From Hevea brasiliensis (Eukaryota; Streptophyta; Magnoliopsida; Malpighiales; Euphorbiaceae), in the NCBI RefSeq assembly GCF_030052815.1, contig NC_079494.1:39604467-39668466 (forward strand): a DNA stretch of 64,000 nucleotides. Direction: 5' to 3'. Shown here in pieces: positions 31,275 through 41,920 of the stretch. The position numbers and the translations under genes were made by a program. The number at the start of each line of letters is the position of its first letter. The stretch's first letter is position 1. The notes beneath the pieces were generated by a model. That model made no database searches. It worked only from the letters and a program-made list of their open reading frames with translations, and had not been told where the DNA came from.

Positions 31275-31896
31275 CGATAGCTTTTATTGCCGCCGCAGTA
31301 AACAGACAGATAGGCGCAGACTAGGTCGCTAGTACCGCCAATGAGAGATTTTTGGGTATAGTGAGTATACCGCATTTTGTATTTTGTAATGTAATGTATA
31401 TTCACTGTATGTATATTTTGTTTTTTGGTTTTGAGCAGTTGCAAATTCAAATTGTACCTTGAAGTTGTAAATTAATTATGAGCTATTTGACTTGTAAAAA
31501 CTGTATTATATTTCCTTATCTCAGACTTTGAAAAATTTCTATGGAATTGAGTTGATAAATTGTTGTGTTGAGAAATGTATTGGAGTTGAGATTTGGAAAA
31601 TTATTGAAGTGTCTTTTTACAGGTTTTCTGAAGAACTGTTTTATCCAAAATACAGATGGCACTCTGCCAAAATTTTTACAGAAATTCCAAATAAATCAAA
31701 TGAGTTAATTGTTTCACTTGATCACAAAGTTTTTAACACCTGTAAATAGTGCTCACCACTGTAAAAGAAGTAAGAAAAGTTTTTTAAAATCCCTTGTAGT
31801 GTACTTAATGGGTTATCAGTAGACGAAGTTGGTAATTCATTAGGTATACTATGGGATCATGTTATGCCTTACAGAGGGGTAGGGTGTGACACCTTC

Positions 31897-32719
31897 AACA
31901 ACTCTTGCAAAATGAATGAATGAAATGCACCTAGGAATGCCCTGATTCAATTCTTGGTGGCTCAGAATTGAATCGCTTAGAAAGTCCATGATCATACCAT
32001 ATTTATTGCTTATCCATGAATGCATGAGATGTATGGGAATGTATGCTATTATATGATATATGCATGCTAATTGGATAATGTGCAAAGTGAGACCTTAATA
32101 GTAATTAGAATGACCATAAAATCTTCCAAACAAATGATTAAGTTGGAAATGCTATAATTAAAGTAATTATAACATAGGCCCTCCATTGGGGCAATTATTT
32201 TAAGAAATTTTAAATAGTTGCATCAGATGTAATTAATTTAAGATATTTTCTTAAGAATAATTGTTAAGCATGAGATGTTGTAAATATGTAAATGGTTTAG
32301 TGGCCAATATTGAATGTACCTGAGGACATTAAAATTATTTGCATAATTACTGGCTCAATGGGATCAACTTAACTAATGCAAGATAAGTCAATAATGGATG
32401 TACTTGAGATTTTGAGCATTAGGGGCCAGGTAAAGGATTGAACCTCACATGAGATGTGATGGGTAAGGAGTTGCTCACTTATAGTTTATTGTAATTCCAA
32501 TAATGGATGTACCTGAGGATGATCAATAGAATTATAAGAATTCAATCACCCACTAGAAATCCATCCAACTAGGATTTCCGTTTTCTACTTTGGAAGTGTA
32601 GGATTCGGTAAGTTAGTGGGAGGACCAATTTGATTAAAAGACCATAATCATTTTGGTTAATTACATGATACATTTACTAATTAATCTGGCTATTTTCTGC
32701 AGTTAATTTTCTGATAAAA
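31897..32719 (+). other. Element G leader, right of S1, noncoding
   Basis: AT-rich leader leading to gag. It holds three loose copies of a GGATGTACCTGAGGAT-like motif (about 32311, 32394, 32505). No open frame of note. Confidence 0.65.
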
Positions 32720-33640
32720 ATGAGCACAAAACAACCACCACCATCCAATATCCTTGCAAGCATACTTGATCACAATAGGTTGACAGGACCTAATCTTTCT
32801 AATTGGCTAAGAAATTTAAAACTTGTCCTGAACCTTGAACATATCGGATACGTTCTAGATTCAAATGTTCCTAGTCCCTTACCTCCAGAGGCCACACAAG
32901 AGGAACATGAAACTTTGGACAAGTGGAAGGAGCATGATATGAGAGCTAAGTGTTACATACTTGCTTCCATAAGTAATGAGTTACAGAAGCAACATGAGAA
33001 CATGCAGAGTGCGAGTGAGATCCTCCTTCACCTACAAGAGTTGTATGGTGAGCACAGCAGGAATGCTAGGTATGAAATATCTAGACAGCTATTCCGTATG
33101 AGGATGTTGGGACAGAATGTTGTGGATCATGTCCACAAGATGATTCGGCTGATTGAGCAGTTGGAACATCTTGACTTCAACATGGATTTCCAACTACAGA
33201 AGGATTTGATCCTTCAGTCCCTTCCTGAGTCTTTTGGGAATTATGTGACAAATTTCCATATGACTAAACAGGAATGCACCTTAGCTGGTTTACTCAACAT
33301 GTTGGTTATTTCCCAAAAGAATATGCCAGGCAATAAAGGAAAAGAGGTAGCCTTGGATGCATCTTTTTCTGCTGGAAAGTCCAATAAGAAGAAGGGCAAT
33401 AAGAAAAAGAAACCTCAGATTTCTGGTCCTTCTAAGAAAATAGCCAAACAGAAAAGGAAGACTAAAGCTGATGGAGGCAAAGGAAAGTGTTTCCACTGCC
33501 AAAAGGATGGGCACTGGAAAAGGAACTGCCCAGAGTATCTTGCTTCTCTGAAGGACAAGAAGGATACACCTTCGGAAGGTATATCCATATCTTGTTATTT
33601 AGATTCTGATGATACTCATAGTTCATCTACAGCTTGGGTT
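32720..33640 (+). pseudogene. gag: Element G gag (copia)
   Basis: ATG 32720. About 300 codons are open. The copia Gag core follows the start (NRLTGPNLSNWLRNLK near 32774; KWKEHDMRAKCYILASI near 32921; LFRMRMLGQNVVDHVHKM near 33089; LIEQLEHLDFNMD near 33155). A Lys-rich stretch (near 33380-33460) precedes a clean CCHC zinc knuckle CFHCQKDGHWKRNC (near 33487), used for RNA binding in packaging. The frame runs on into protease (WVLDTGASSHIS near 33637), as in copia Gag-Pol polyproteins, until a frameshift near 33690. This gag part could still encode protein. It is called pseudogene because the polyprotein is broken. Confidence 0.9.
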
Positions 33641-34866
33641 TTAGATACTGGCGCCAGTTCTCACATTTCTAATGATATGCAGGAACTAGCAAAGCGATGG
33701 CGACTTGCATTCTCAAGATATTAGAGTCCGGATTGGCAATGGTTCAACTGTTGAAGCTTTAGCCATAGGATCTAAATCTTTTTACATGTTTGGACATGTT
33801 TTGTGTTTGGATAATATTTTATATGTACCTGATGCTTTTAAGAACATCATTTCTATATCTAGTTTGACTAGAAATGGCTATGAATTTCATTCCTGAGATG
33901 ATGTTTGCAATATTTATTTTGGAAATAAATATGTTGATTCGGGTTATATGAATGATGGTCTTTATTATTTGGATAATAATGACAAACACAAATTGAATGC
34001 AAGTGATCTAAAAGAATGCAATGCCATGGTGAAAACCAACTCAAGTTCAAAATATATTTGGCACTTAAGGTTATGTCATGTTGCAGAAGATAGGATTGCA
34101 AAACTGGAGAAAATGGGGATTTTATCCTCATTGGGCTCTGAGCCTACTCCAACTTGTGAATCTTGCCTTCAGGGCAAAATGACTAGATCACCCTTTGTTG
34201 GATAAGGGCTAAGAGCTGAAAATATTTTGGAGCTAATACATAGTGATGTATGTGGTCCATTTAAAGAAATGGCTAGAGGGGGTTTTCATTATTTTATTAC
34301 CTTTACTGATGATAAATCAAGTTTTGGGTATTTATATTTGATGAAATACAAACATGAATCCTTTGAAAAGTTTAAGGAATTTAAATCTGAAGTAAAAAAT
34401 CAAATAGGAAAGAGTATTAAAGCTCTTCGATCAGATCGTGGAGGTGAATATTTGAATACTGAATTTGATGAATACTTGAGAGAGCATGGCATTGTTTCTC
34501 AGCTGACTCCTCCAGGAACGCCACAGCTGATGGTGTATCTGAAAGGAGAAATCGTACCCTATTGGATATGGTACGTAGTATGATGAGCTATACTGATATG
34601 CCAATCTTCTTTTGGGGATTTGCATTAGAATCAGCTTTGTATATTCTGAATAAGATTCCATCAAAATCATTTTCTTCCACACCTTATAAGATATGGCATG
34701 GAAGAAAACCAAGTCTTAAGCATGTTAAGATTTGGGGTTGTCCAGCTTATATCAAAAAGCTGAACACTGATAAATTGGAGACGGATCGAGAAAAGGTCGA
34801 TTTGTTGGATATCCAAAAGATAGTTTTGGATATTATTTTTATTTGCCTACTTCACAAAAGGTTGTG
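33641..34866 (+). pseudogene. pol: Element G protease - integrase, broken
   Basis: The protease active site DTGASSHISND (near 33643) is intact, but a frameshift near 33690 follows. The next frame holds the protease C-terminus (LDNILYVPDAFKNIISI near 33809) with a stop at 33894. The GAG-pre-integrase/HHCC region (WHLRLCHVAEDRIAKL near 34058; CESCLQGKMTRSPF near 34155) has a stop at 34202. The DDE core has Asp in IHSDVCGPF (near 34236) and Asp in ALRSDRGGEY (near 34420). A frameshift near 34525, just where Pro-Gln-His-Asn-Gly would stand, leads to GEIVPYW; the other frame continues RSMMSYTDMPIFFW. Another shift near 34795 precedes the segment to about 34866. Confidence 0.87.
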
Positions 34867-35460
34867 ATAAGTAGAGATGCCACATTTCTTGAACAACAAT
34901 TTGTTCAAGAAGGAGGCAAAGGAAGGCAAATAAAGTTAGAATTGGAGAATTCTGACCAACCAACAGATCAGATGGATATAGATCCATTTAGTCAACCTAT
35001 ACCCGTTGATGAAACATCTACAGCTGTTCCTCGTAGAACAACCAGGGTATCACATCCACCAGTGAGATATGGTTTTCTTCATGAAGAAGAACAAGAGTTG
35101 TCTACTCATGAAGAAGTAGATCATGGAGATGATCCACTTACCTATGAATAAGCTATATCAGATATAGACTCTTCAAAATGGATTGATGCTATGAAATCCG
35201 AAATTGATTCCATGTATAAGAATCAAGTTTGGGATCTTGTTGACCCACCTGAAGGTATTGTACCTATAGGGAACAAATGGGTTTTCAAGAAGAAAATTGG
35301 TTCTGATGGAAAGGTAGAGACCTATAAGGCAAGGTTAGTAGCGAAAGGCTTTCGCCAAAGGCAAGGAATCGACTATGAGGAGACTTTCTCGCCTGTTGCC
35401 ATGCTTAAATCAATTAGGATTTTATTAGCAATAGCTGCATACTATGATTATGAGATTTGG
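34867..35460 (+). pseudogene. pol: Element G integrase-RT linker and RT N-terminus
   Basis: Continues the polyprotein after the shift near 34795: VVISRDATFLEQQF, then an acidic linker with TTRVSHPPVRYGF (near 35038). The stop TAA at 35149 lies just before the RT start (SSKWIDAMKSEIDSMYKNQV near 35172). RT finger motifs VPIGNKWVFKKKIGSDGKV (near 35262) and ARLVAKGFRQRQGIDY (near 35332) are typical copia. TAG at 35461 interrupts right before MDVKTAFLNG. Confidence 0.87.
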
Positions 35461-35463
35461 TAG

Positions 35464-36686
35464 ATGGATGTCAAAACAGCTTTTCTCAATGGATACATTG
35501 AAGAAAACATTTTCATGGAACAACCTAGGGGTTTTGAATCCCAAGATGGTTCCAAGGTATGCAAGCTAAAGCGATCCATTTATGAGTTGAAACAAGCTTC
35601 GAGGAGTTGGAACATCCGTTTTGATGAAGCCATTAAATCCTTTGGTTTTATCAAAAATGAGGATGAGCCATGTGTATATAAGAAGGTTAATGTGATTGCT
35701 ATCACTTTCCTTGTCTTATATGTGGATGACATACTGTTGATGGGTAATGACACAGGTATGTTGACGACTATAAAGGTATGGTTGTCAAATACATTCTCCA
35801 TGAAAGACTTAGGGGAGGCAACCTATATTCTTGGGATTCGCATTTATAGAGATAGAGCGAAAAGAATAATTGGTTTATCTCAAAGTCTATACTTGGAAAA
35901 GGTGTTAAAGAGATTTAACATGCTTGATTCCAAGAGAGGATTGTTACCAGTGAGACATGGTATACATCTTTCTAAAGAAATGTCTCCAAAGACACCTGAA
36001 GAAAGAGATAAGATGGCCAGGATTCCATATGCTTCGGCTATTGGAAGTTTAATGTATGCAATGTTGTGTACTAGGCCGGATTTAACTAGCAGATATCAAT
36101 CCAATCCAGGTTTGGAACACTGGATAGCTATCAAGAATATCCTTAAGTACTTGAGAAGAACTAAGGATTTATTCTTGATTTATGGAGGTGGAGATTTGCA
36201 ATTGGATGGTTATACTGATTCTGATTTCCAATCAGATATCGATGATAGAAAGTCTACCTCTGGATATGTGTTCATTTGTAATAGGGGTGCAGTCAGTTGG
36301 AAGAGTTCCAAACAGAGCATGACTGCAGATTCCACTACAGAGGCTAAGTATATTCTTTGCATCGAATCGCAAAGGAAGTCGTTTGGATAAAGAAGTTCGT
36401 GATGAACTTACAGTAGTTCCTTCCATTGAGTCAGCGGTTCCACTACCTTTGTGACAATAATGGAGCGATCATACTGAGCTAAGGAACCAAGGTCTCACCA
36501 GAAATCCAAACACATAGAAAGGCGCTACCACATTATCTAGAAATAGTTGGGCGAGGCGATGTAGCCATGCAGAAAATAGCATCAGCTGAAAATCCAGCTG
36601 ATCCATTCACTAAGCCTATGTCACAGACTCAGTTAGACCAACATCTTGAGAAGATAGGTCTAAGATATTATAATGAATGGCTCTAG
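35464..36686 (+). pseudogene. pol: Element G RT palm - RNase H
   Basis: RT palm with first catalytic Asp in MDVKTAFLNGYIEE (35464), QASRSW near 35594 and the YVDD active site (LYVDDILLMGND near 35717), then the thumb and connection. CTRPDLTSRYQSNPG (near 36067) lacks about 8 residues normally found after CTRPD, an in-frame deletion. RNase H has Asp in GYTDSDFQSDIDDRKSTSGY (near 36208) and SWKSSKQSMTADSTTEAKY (near 36296). A frameshift near 36360 leads to the last catalytic part and the conserved end (ASAENPADPFTKP near 36580), with stops at about 36410 and 36478 and termination at 36684. Confidence 0.88.
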
Positions 36687-36689
36687 TGC

Positions 36690-36699
36690 TAGTGGGAGA
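36690..36699 (+). promoter_or_regulatory. Element G polypurine tract
   Basis: TAGTGGGAGA next to the 3' LTR (36701), the common copia form AGTGGGAGAT. Confidence 0.8.
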
Positions 36700-36700
36700 T

Positions 36701-38807
36701 TGTTAGTAGTATGCCCTAGAGCATATCATTTAGTATGTATCTTGTACATATTTTTATTAATAAAAGGCATTTCCACTTTTCCGTTTACATAATATATTTA
36801 TGTGTAATAAAAAAGGTCCATTGATATTTTGTTAGAAATATTATTCTTAAGTTGTTAAGAATATGAGTGACAATATTTCTAGCACAAAGTATCATAAATA
36901 GGTTTACAATCGAGGATACTTCATAATAAGGACATGACTTATCCAGAAAGATTGTATTCATGTTTGTTCTCAAGTTATTTATATGAGATATAAATAAGAT
37001 GGAATGGTGAGTCTCATGCCATATAACAAACATGATAGGCACTTATAAATGATAAGTAGGCCGAACCAGTGACACTTATGACAAGCACATGGAGTTTACT
37101 CTTATCAATGTTTTGTCATAAATCATATCAGTGCATATAATCTTTAGACCTGAGATAGCACAGTTATCTTGTATATATGTAGTTTGAGTTTGATACTGCT
37201 TTCATACTTGTACTATGTATGGTATATGGGCATGTGTTGGCTCCTACTAGTTATATATGGAGGTAGGTGTTGATCAAGATGGAATCTGTTCCTCTAAGTA
37301 AATAGAGATAAAATCCTATGTTCATTTAATTGTTCTTGATGTTTCAAGTTCCTGGCCAGGACAGATAGATTTATTCAGAAAAGAGTTTCTGATGAGAAAA
37401 TCTTTTTAATCAAGAACTGGAATTAAAAGAGAACATAATATTCATAGCAAATGGAGTTTGACATAAACCATGAATCCAGCTTGAGTTGGGATTTTGTAAC
37501 AGAGAGATTCTAGTGCATGGTAACATATGATTATAGGTTCATTTAAGGTAAACCTTATTACTAATTGGGTGGCCATAGCATGCTATGCTAGGTGTTAACC
37601 ATGGTCTATGAGGTTCATAAAATGATTTAGAGAAATCATTTATGGTAAGAAAGAGTTCTGATGATATTAAGAGTTGATATCATGTCTCATTGCCAATTAG
37701 TGATAAGCCTAGTAAGTCACACACATACACAAGTTATCACCTATTTAAATGTGATTTAATTAATTAATTAAAGAGTTTAATTGATTAATTAAATAGGTTT
37801 GGTTTGCAATTAAATTGCAAAGTCCCTAGCATGACTTGAAACCAAATCTAGATTATTGGATGTATAATATAAGTTAAATTTATATTTAAAGTGTTTAAAT
37901 ATGAATTTAATTAATGAGAAATTAATTAATAGAGATCAATTAATTAATTTATATTTGATATAAATTAATTAGAAGAAGAAAAATAATTATTTTGGGTTAA
38001 GAACTCAAAATTAAGACACAAGGGCATTTTGGTCATTTCACAGTGTGACACGTGGCACCATGAGATGGTGACACATGGGATTACACATAAACTTGCCAAA
38101 TATTTTTTAATCATGTAAGATGATTAAAATCAAGATTAAATATAGGTTTGACACTTGGCACAATGTGATTGGGTCACTTAAACCTAGAGCTAATCAAAGG
38201 GTGACATGTGGCAAGGGTTTAATGTGTTAACCTAGCTATTTAAGTGTTGTTATGAAAAGAAAAATAACTAGCAGCCACTCCTCTCCTTTGTCACGCCACT
38301 TTGAGGTTTTTCATCTATTCTTCTTCATCTCTCATCAATTCAAAGAGATTAGCCATCAATCTCTTGAATTAAGAACACTAGAAATTGTTTCTAGTGTCCT
38401 GTTTACATCTCTCATCTCTTAAAAGGCAGAACTTGAATTTCTAATTAATAGAAAAAGCTTTAGAAGCCGTTCAAGGGCTGCCATAGGTGTTCTTGGTGTG
38501 GACAAGCTAGAGGGACAACATCTGGTTTCCTGAAGACGAATCTCAAAGGCGCAGACACGCTGCAGTGCATCAAGAGGTTAGTGTAATCGTTCTTGATTTA
38601 ATCTAGGGTTCTAAAATTAATCTGATTAATTTTTAAAATCTTAAATGGCAAATACAGATCCAAAAACATATTAAAAGAGTTTTAATATGTTGTTTATCAT
38701 TGAAATCAAATAGATAAAAATAAATCTTGCATGATGCATGTGACCCTAGGTGAAAAATTTTGAATTCAATGGTATAAGCTTGTGTTTTTCACGCTTCCGT
38801 TCCTTCA
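36701..38807 (+). repeat. Element G 3' LTR
   Basis: 2107 bp with the same features as the 5' LTR (motif AGGGCATTTTGGTCATTTC at 38021; TATA-like 38236; hairpins 38344-38397). Ends TTCCTTCA and is followed by ATTAC. Confidence 0.95.
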
Positions 38808-41072
38808 ATTACAGTTGTGGGGGAAAGGATAGATTTCTTTTTCAATGTCATCTCAGCCACAGTTGTAAGAAAATTGATGAGAAAAGGCTGTGAAGCCTAC
38901 CTAGCACATGTGGTGGATACTAGGCAGGCTAAGCCAGATTTATGTGATATACCCATAGTAAGAGACTTCCCAGATGTGTTCCCTGAAGAATTGCCTAGCT
39001 TGCCACCAAAAAGGGAAGTCGAGTTTGCTATTGAGATACTGCCGGGGATAGCACCAATCTCTATTGCTCCTTATAGGATGGCCCCCACAAAATTGAAGGA
39101 ACTGAAAATCCAGTTACAGGAGTTATTGGATAAGGGGTTTATACGCCCTAGTGTGTCACCATGGGGAGCTCCAGTGCTATTTGTAAAGAAGAAGGATGGG
39201 ACTTTGAGGGTATGCATTGATTACCGGCAGTTGAATAAAGTGACTGTGAAGAACAAATATTCGTTGCCTAGAATTGATGATTTGTTTGATCAGTTGAAGG
39301 GAGCATGAGTATTTTCCAAAATTGATCTCAGATCAGGGTATCATCAATTGAGGGTGAAGGATGCAGATGTGCCAAAGACTGCATTCAGGACTCGGTATGG
39401 GCATTATGAGTTTCTGGTGATACCCTTTGGCTTAACAAATGCACCAGCAGCATTCATGGACCTTATGAATCATATCTTCCATCCATACTTAGATCGGTTC
39501 GTAGTGGTCTCTATTGATGATATTTTGGTGTATTATAAGACCAGAGAAGAACATGATGAGCATTTGAGGATTGTTCTGCAAACCTTGAGAGAAAAGAAGC
39601 TGTATACTAAGTTGTCCAAGTGTGACTTTTGGTTGAATGAGATTGCATTCCTTGGACACATAGTGTCAGCTGATGGGATTAGAGTGGATCCTAAGAAAAT
39701 AGAAGCAGTGATGGAATGGATGCCTCCTAGAAATACAACTGAGGTCAGAAGTTTCTTGGGGCTAGCTGGGTATTATAGAAGATCTGTGAAGGGATTTTCT
39801 TTAATAGCTGCTCCAATGACCAAGTTGTTACACAAGAATGTCAGATTTGATTGGAATGACAGGTGTCATACCAGTTTTGAGAAGTTGAAGGCTATGTTGA
39901 CAGAGGCACCAGTGTTAACACAGCCAGTGTCGGGAAAGGACTTTGTGGTCTATAGTGATGCCTCTCATAATGGGTTAGGGTGTGTATTGATGCAAGAGGG
40001 GAAGGTGGTCGCTTATGCTTCTAGGTAGCTAAGGCCACATGAACAAAATTACCCTACCCATGATCTAGAACTTGCAGCAATTATCTTCGCATTAAAGATA
40101 TGGAGGCACTACTTGTATGGTGGAAAGTGCTACATTTACACAGACCACAAAAGCCTGAAATACTTGCCAACCCAAAAGGAGCTCAACCTTAGACAGAGGC
40201 AATGGATTGAGTTCCTGAAGGACTGTGACTGTGTGATTGACTACCATCCTGGGAAGGCAAATGTAGTTGCTGATGCTTTGAGCAGAAAATCCATCACCGC
40301 TCTGAGATCATTGAATGCCCACCTATCTTTGGCTCAAGATGGAGCTATTTTGGCTGAGTTGCAAGTGAGGCCAAACCTGCTACAGCAGATTTTAGATGGG
40401 CAGCAGGTAGATGAGAAGCTAAAGGCTATTATGAGCAAAATCCTAGAAGGGAAAGAAACTAACTATGCAGTGAAAACAGATGGGTGTCTGTACTACAAAG
40501 GAAGATTATGTGTACCAGATGATAGGGAATTGAAGGCCAGTATCCTGAAAGAGGCACACACCAGTGTTTATACTATGCACCCAGGGAGTACAAAAATGTA
40601 TCATGATCTGAAGCTTCAGTATTGGTGGCCTGATATGAAGAAGGGCATAGCTGACTATGTGACTAAATGCTTGACATGTCCGCAAATAAAGAGAGAACAT
40701 CAAGTTCCATCAGGTTTGCTACAGCCTATACGCATACCTGAATGGAAATGGGATCGGGTCACCATGGATTTTGTAAGTGGTTTACCTCTTGCCCAGAAGA
40801 AGCATGATGCAGTATGGGTGATAGTAGATAAATTAACGAAGTCAACACACTTTCTGCCAGTTAGGACTGACTACTCACTAGAGAAGTTAGCAGAATCGTA
40901 TATCAGTGAGATAGTTAGACTGCATGGAATTCCACTTTCCATCATATCTGATCGAGACCCAAGGTTTACATCGAGATTTTGGAAGAAGTTGCATGAATCC
41001 TTGGGTACACAACTCCACTTCAGCACAGCTTTCCATCCTCAAACGGATGGGCAATCAGAAAGAGTAATCCTG
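38808..41072 (+). pseudogene. pol: Element D protease end - RT - RNase H - integrase (exon 1)
   Basis: One frame from the target duplication to 41072, stopped only at 39306 (GGA to TGA) and 40026 (CAG to TAG). The protease-RT linker ([20 protein letters not shown] near 38960) leads to [22 protein letters not shown] (near 39210), [10 protein letters not shown] (near 39427) and active site SIDDILVYY (near 39512; relatives have FIDD). RNase H shows [10 protein letters not shown] (near 39951) and [10 protein letters not shown] (near 40137). Integrase shows the zinc domain ([10 protein letters not shown] near 40577; CLTCPQIK near 40669) and DDE residues in VTMDFVSG (near 40759), IISDRDPRF (near 40942) and GQSERVIL (near 41049). 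Full motifs and few stops suggest relatively recent activity of this family. Confidence 0.92.
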
Positions 41073-41147
41073 TTAAACAATTGAAACCAATTGAACTAAT
41101 GCAAATATTGAACTGAAATGATAATAATAACATGAAATATATGTCAG
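41073..41147 (+). other. Intron-like segment in integrase of D (75 nt), donor mutated
   Basis: Same segment as in A and C, but the first base is T (CTG|TTAAAC), so the GT donor is lost. The acceptor TATATGTCAG is intact. This copy would probably not splice. Confidence 0.62.
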
Positions 41148-41909
41148 GTCCTTGAGGATATGCTGAGGATTTGTTCCATTGAGTCTGAGGGAAGTTGGAA
41201 TAAATACCTCCCACTGGTAGAATTTGCATACAACAATAGCTACCAAGCTAGTATCCAAATGATCCCGTATGAAGCACTGTATGGGAGGAAATGTAGAACT
41301 CCAGTGTGTTGGACTGAATTAGGTGAAGATAAACTAGTAGGGCCAGAACTGGTAAAACAGACTGAGGAGAAGGTAAAGCTAATCAAAGCCAATTTGAAGG
41401 TTGCCTCAGACATACAAAAATCTTATACCGACCTGAAGAGAAAAGAAATAGAATATGCGGTTGGCGGCAAAGTGTTTCTCAAGGTGTCACCATGGAAGAA
41501 GGTACTGAGGTTTGAAAGAAAAGGTAAGGTAAGCCCTAGGTTCATTGGTCCATATGAAGTCATCGAACGTGTGGGTCTAGTGGCCTATAGGCTAGTTTTA
41601 CCACTAGAGTTGGACAAGATCCACAATGTGTTCCACGTATCTATGCTAAGAAGATACCGCTCAGATCCTTCACATGTCATCTCCATGGAAGAAATTGAAG
41701 TATAACCAGATTTGACATATGAAGGAGAACCCATATTGATCCTGGCTCAGGAAGTGAAAGAGTTGAGGAATAAGCAGATTCCACTGGTGAAAGTGCTTTG
41801 GAGGCTCCACAACACCGAGGAGGCAACTTGGGAAAGTGAAGAGACGATGAGGCAATAGTTCCCTCAACTGTTTGCATCAGGTAAATTTCAAGGACGAAAT
41901 TTAAATTAG
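41148..41909 (+). pseudogene. pol: Element D integrase C-terminus and chromodomain (exon 2)
   Basis: Open from VLEDMLRICSIESEGSW through EFAYNNSYQASIQMIPYEAL (near 41221), the basic linker (VFLKVSPWKKVLRF near 41470) and the GPY/F-like GPYEVIERVG (near 41550) to HVISMEEIEV. Stop TAA at 41703 (CAA in C). The chromodomain follows in the same frame (ELRNKQIPLVKVLWRLHN near 41764; WESEETMRQ near 41830), with TAG at 41856 (CAG in C) and the final TAG at 41907. Confidence 0.9.
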
Positions 41910-41919
41910 AGGAGAAGAG
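41908..41919 (+). promoter_or_regulatory. Element D polypurine tract
   Basis: AGAGGAGAAGAG (one G to A against A and C), next to the 3' LTR. Confidence 0.83.
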
Positions 41920-41920
41920 T

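Larger units (their letters stand above)
28706..31622 (+). other. Candidate leader intron in S1
   Basis: Donor CAAAG|GTAAGTTT is a near-perfect plant 5' splice site. Acceptor TCTTTTTACAG|GTTTTCTGAAG. Homologous in place to the candidates in B, C, D and E. Confidence 0.3.
27826..31891 (+). mobile_element. S1: solo LTR (4066 bp) of a gypsy-type family, in G leader
   Basis: TGTAACACCCCTAAG to GGTGTGACA, flanked by a perfect CCTTC duplication (27821-27825, 31892-31896), with no internal element sequence. This is the expected product of recombination between the two LTRs of a full element. It carries the modules seen in the other gypsy LTRs here (GTTAAACGAGCCGG near 28010, hairpin 31258, terminal CTCTGCC near 31670) and belongs with S2. 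Its middle section resembles the B LTR more than S2. Confidence 0.92.
24756..38807 (+). mobile_element. Element G: Ty1/copia retrotransposon inserted in D
   Basis: LTRs of 2108 bp (24756-26863) and 2107 bp (36701-38807), PBS 26866, a leader of about 1.8 kb (without S1), gag-protease-integrase-RT-RNase H in that order (copia order), a polypurine tract at 36690 and a perfect target duplication ATTAC (24751-24755, 38808-38812). A solo LTR S1 sits in its leader. The LTRs differ by only about 5 bases in their first 210, so insertion is fairly recent. Even so, pol has several frameshifts and stops. Lineage within copia (Tork/TAR/Angela-like) is not certain. Confidence 0.94.

Noticed and set aside
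32720..33640. Copia gag considered as a domesticated host gene
   Set aside because: It sits in frame with protease inside an element with LTRs and target duplications; no sign of separate use.
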